Source: Prevotella sp. UBA7551 (GTDB lineage: Bacteria; Bacteroidota; Bacteroidia; Bacteroidales; Bacteroidaceae). Taken from it: a stretch of DNA of 7,574 nt. The stretch is from the NCBI GenBank assembly GCA_002479145.1, contig DLLX01000040.1, forward strand, positions 4,419-11,992, written 5' to 3'. The position numbers and the translations under genes are program-made. This document shows positions 5,462 to 7,574 of this stretch, piece by piece. Numbering within the stretch: the first letter of the stretch is position 1; each line of letters starts with the position of its first letter. The notes under the pieces were generated by a model, which saw nothing but the letters and a program-made list of their open reading frames with translations, was not told the origin of the DNA and searched no databases.

Positions 5462-5467
5462 AAGGAG
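5462..5467 (+). promoter_or_regulatory. Strong Shine-Dalgarno sequence of clpX
   Basis: AAGGAG lies five bases before the clpX ATG at 5473, inside the 30-bp clpP-clpX gap. It fixes the start codon. Such a complete Shine-Dalgarno sequence is uncommon in Bacteroidota, where initiation usually does without it, and none of mlaE, mlaF, lptB (at ATG 1701), tig or recQ has one here. Confidence 0.6.
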
Positions 5468-5472
5468 ACAAT

Positions 5473-6720
5473 ATGCCTAAGAAGAAATGCAGTTTCTGTG
5501 GTAGATCGGAGGATGACGTCAATATGCTCATCACAGGTCTCAGCGGATATATCTGCGATGACTGTGTCCAGCAGGCTTACCAGATTCTGGAAACGACGGG
5601 GATCGTCGCCGGCAACAAGTCCAAGAGTGCGCCGAAGCCAGTCCGTAAGCTGGAGGAAGTGCCCAAACCGAAGGATATCAAGGCCTACCTCGACGAGTAT
5701 ATCATTGGGCAAGATGAGGCGAAACGGGCACTTTCCGTGGCCGTCTACAACCATTATAAGCGCTTACAGCAGCCTGCCGACGACGATGGCGTGGAGATAG
5801 AGAAGAGTAATATCATCATGGTCGGCTCCACAGGAACGGGAAAGACGCTCCTTGCCCGCACCATCGCCAAGCTCCTTGACGTGCCTTTCACCATCGTCGA
5901 TGCCACAGTGTTCACCGAGGCGGGCTATGTGGGCGAGGATGTGGAGAGCATTCTCTCCCGCCTTCTGCAGGTGGCGGACTACAATGTGGCCGAGGCAGAG
6001 CGCGGTATTGTCTTCATTGATGAGATAGACAAGATTGCCCGCAAGGCCGACAACCCCAGTATCACGCGCGATGTCAGCGGAGAGGGCGTGCAGCAAGGCC
6101 TCCTCAAGCTCCTTGAGGGCACGATTGTGAATGTCCCGCCAAAGGGAGGACGCAAGCATCCGGACCAGGAATACACGCAGGTGGACACGCATAACATCCT
6201 CTTTATCTGTGGAGGGGCGTTCGATGGGATAGAGACGAAGATCGCACAGCGCCTCAACACGCATGTGGTGGGCTTCAATTCTATTCAGAATACGGCCAAG
6301 ATCGACAAGAGTGACTTGATGAAATATGTCCTCCCACAAGACCTAAAGTCGTTTGGTCTTATCCCCGAGATTATCGGAAGGCTGCCCGTACTCACCTACC
6401 TGAAGCCGCTTGACCGCGCCGCTTTGCGGAAAATCCTTGTCGAACCGAAGAATTCCATCGTCAAACAGTTTGCCAAACTCTTCGAGATGGACGGCATTAA
6501 GCTCACCTTCACCGACGATGCGCTCGACTTTATCGTCGATAAGGCCGTGGAGTACAAGCTCGGTGCGCGTGGACTTCGCTCGATAGTAGAGAGTGTGGTC
6601 AACGATGCCATGTTTGAATTGCCCTCAAGGAGGGTGAAGAAACTGGAGGTTACACGCGACTACGCCGCAAAACAGCTCGACAAGTCGACCACCCTGCGTC
6701 GCCTGGAGCAGGACAAGTAG
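5473..6720 (+). CDS. clpX: ClpX, AAA+ unfoldase of the ClpXP protease
   Basis: ClpX recognises tagged or regulatory substrates, unfolds them with ATP and threads them into ClpP. The 415-residue product is full length (E. coli 424). It has an N-terminal zinc-binding domain with C6, C9, C28 and C31 (CSFC...CDDC), Walker A GSTGTGKT (118-125), pore loop GYVGE (151-155), Walker B IVFIDEID (179-186), the RKH pore loop (227-229), an arginine finger in GLIPEIIGR (R303) and sensor-2 GARGLR (364-369). The loop that docks into ClpP reads VVGF (265-268), so the tripeptide is VGF instead of the E. coli IGF. The ATG at 5473 is backed by AAGGAG. It is co-transcribed with clpP and lies 135 bp before recQ. 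The assignment is certain. Confidence 0.97.
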   Translation: MPKKKCSFCGRSEDDVNMLITGLSGYICDDCVQQAYQILETTGIVAGNKSKSAPKPVRKLEEVPKPKDIKAYLDEYIIGQDEAKRALSVAVYNHYKRLQQPADDDGVEIEKSNIIMVGSTGTGKTLLARTIAKLLDVPFTIVDATVFTEAGYVGEDVESILSRLLQVADYNVAEAERGIVFIDEIDKIARKADNPSITRDVSGEGVQQGLLKLLEGTIVNVPPKGGRKHPDQEYTQVDTHNILFICGGAFDGIETKIAQRLNTHVVGFNSIQNTAKIDKSDLMKYVLPQDLKSFGLIPEIIGRLPVLTYLKPLDRAALRKILVEPKNSIVKQFAKLFEMDGIKLTFTDDALDFIVDKAVEYKLGARGLRSIVESVVNDAMFELPSRRVKKLEVTRDYAAKQLDKSTTLRRLEQDK

Positions 6721-6744
6721 TGTCCATTGCTCCTCCTATCCTCA

Positions 6745-6774
6745 CCGTTGCAAGGCCGTTAGGCGTTGCGGCGG
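6745..6774 (+). terminator. GC-rich hairpin after clpX, possible transcript end
   Basis: 6745-6757 (CCGTTGCAAGGCC) pairs with 6762-6774 (GGCGTTGCGGCGG) around a GTTA tetraloop: 13 positions with one G-G mismatch and two G-U pairs. It begins 24 bases after the clpX stop. No T run follows on either strand, so it is not a textbook intrinsic terminator. It may protect the 3' end of the clpPX mRNA or slow polymerase before recQ. Confidence 0.35.
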
Positions 6775-6810
6775 GGAATCTTCGGATTTGCATACCCAAA
6801 CGAACTGGAC

Positions 6811-6830
6811 GGCAGGGATACCCACCTGCC
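6811..6830 (+). other. Short hairpin in the recQ leader
   Basis: GGCAGG (6811-6816) and CCTGCC (6825-6830) are perfect inverted repeats around eight bases, 25 bases before the recQ ATG. I found no TAnnTTTG box anywhere in the 135-bp clpX-recQ gap, so recQ may rely on read-through or on an atypical promoter. Confidence 0.25.
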
Positions 6831-6855
6831 ATAGGGAACATATCAACTATTAACA

Positions 6856-7574
6856 ATGACAGAGGAAGTAAATTTGGCCGAAGCGCTCAAGCATTTCTTT
6901 GGCTTCGACAAGTTCAAGGGCGACCAGGAGGCGATCATCCGCAATCTTCTGGCTGGCAACGACGGCTTTGTCCTCATGCCCACGGGCGGCGGAAAGAGCC
7001 TTTGCTATCAGCTTCCGTCTCTGATGATGCACGGAACCGCCATTGTTGTCTCCCCGCTTATCGCCTTGATGAAGAACCAAGTGGATGTCATCAACGGCCT
7101 TAGTGAGGAGGATGGCGTGGCGCACTATCTCAACTCGTCGCTGAAGAAGACGGAGATAGACCGCGTAAAGGCTGATATTGTCAAGGGACACACCAAGTTG
7201 CTCTATGTTGCACCGGAGTCTTTGAACAAAGAAGAGTACATAGGGTTCTTCAAGACTGTCCATATAACTTTCTATGCCATTGATGAAGCTCACTGTATAT
7301 CGGAATGGGGCCACGATTTCCGGCCCGAATACCGCAAGATTCGCCATGCCATCGACGAGATAGGTGTCGCCCCTATCATTGCCCTTACGGCCACGGCGAC
7401 CGACAAAGTGCGCACGGACATCAAGCGAAGTCTCGGCATTGAGGATGCCCCGGAGTTCAAAAGCTCCTTCAACCGCCCCAACCTCTTCTATGCGGTGCGC
7501 CCCAAGACGAAGGATGTGGACAAGGAAATCGTCAAGTTTATCAAAGAACACCAGGGCAAGAGTGGCATCATCTA
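6856..7574 (+). CDS. recQ: RecQ-family ATP-dependent DNA helicase (3' end cut by window)
   Basis: RecQ unwinds DNA 3'-to-5' in recombination and repair of stalled forks. The first 239 codons are present and open to the window edge; a full RecQ usually has 600 to 730 residues. Visible in order are motif 0 FGFDKFKGDQ (15-24, with the adenine-reading Q24), Walker A MPTGGGKS (41-48), motif Ia VVSPLIALMKNQV (64-76), DEAH box with the aromatic-rich loop AIDEAHCISEWGHDFRPEY (141-159), motif III ALTATAT (176-182) and the start of RecA-like domain 2 at FNRPNLFY (205-212). The DEAH followed by CISEWGHDFRP is diagnostic for RecQ. I chose ATG 6856; there is no Shine-Dalgarno sequence, only A/T-rich DNA before it. 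The zinc-binding, winged-helix and HRDC domains cannot be assessed. Bacteroidota often carry more than one recQ, so this may be one of several paralogues. Confidence 0.93.
   Translation, partial: MTEEVNLAEALKHFFGFDKFKGDQEAIIRNLLAGNDGFVLMPTGGGKSLCYQLPSLMMHGTAIVVSPLIALMKNQVDVINGLSEEDGVAHYLNSSLKKTEIDRVKADIVKGHTKLLYVAPESLNKEEYIGFFKTVHITFYAIDEAHCISEWGHDFRPEYRKIRHAIDEIGVAPIIALTATATDKVRTDIKRSLGIEDAPEFKSSFNRPNLFYAVRPKTKDVDKEIVKFIKEHQGKSGII

Noticed and set aside
6720..7103. 127-codon plus-strand frame from the clpX stop into recQ.
   Set aside because: It is out of frame with recQ over most of its length, crosses the GC-rich hairpin and has no domain similarity.
1..7574. Search for insertion sequences, CRISPR arrays, tRNA or rRNA genes, toxin-antitoxin pairs, defence genes or phage genes.
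   Set aside because: I saw no transposase, integrase, regularly spaced repeats, tRNA-like fold or accessory gene; all coding sequence is accounted for by seven core genes.

Overview
The window looks like a stretch of core chromosome from a Bacteroidales bacterium, most likely Prevotellaceae. The protein sequences are of Bacteroidota type (LptB, trigger factor, ClpP and ClpX). Four separate transcription starts carry a perfect copy of the Bacteroidota -7 box TAnnTTTG: TACTTTTG twice, TACCTTTG and TAACTTTG. Most start codons lack a good Shine-Dalgarno sequence. GC content is moderate, and I did not calculate it. The family assignment is inference; the genus cannot be fixed from this sequence alone.

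Layout. From 29 to 1557, on the minus strand, lies a two-gene unit encoding an MlaE-type permease and an MlaF-type ATPase, i.e. outer-membrane phospholipid transport. A 143-bp divergent promoter region (1558-1700) separates it from lptB (1701-2567, plus strand), the ATPase of the lipopolysaccharide export machine. A 647-bp gap (2568-3214) follows. It holds a probable lptB terminator, a GC-rich stretch with no convincing gene, and the tig promoter. Next come tig (trigger factor, 3215-4582), clpP (4771-5442) and clpX (5473-6720), all on the plus strand. The window ends inside recQ (6856 to the edge, 3' end missing).

How the genes work together. The left part handles envelope lipids: MlaE/MlaF move phospholipids between membranes and LptB powers lipopolysaccharide export, and the two are transcribed divergently from one short region. 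The right part is a protein quality-control cluster: trigger factor receives new chains at the ribosome, and ClpX unfolds substrates and feeds them to the ClpP peptidase. tig-clpP-clpX is a widely conserved gene order. Here recQ, a DNA-repair helicase, follows instead of the lon seen in enterobacteria.

Novelty. I see no mobile element, CRISPR array, tRNA, rRNA or defence system, and every gene belongs to a known family. What merits a second look is non-coding. The clpP leader has several mutually exclusive RNA pairings, one of which can form only in tig read-through transcripts. The tig promoter is flanked by two perfect inverted repeats. The lptB-tig spacer may be a dispersed repeat or a decayed gene. 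At protein level there are an alternative lptB start with a strong Shine-Dalgarno sequence, a degenerate trigger-factor isomerase domain, and a VGF in place of IGF in the ClpP-docking loop of ClpX.
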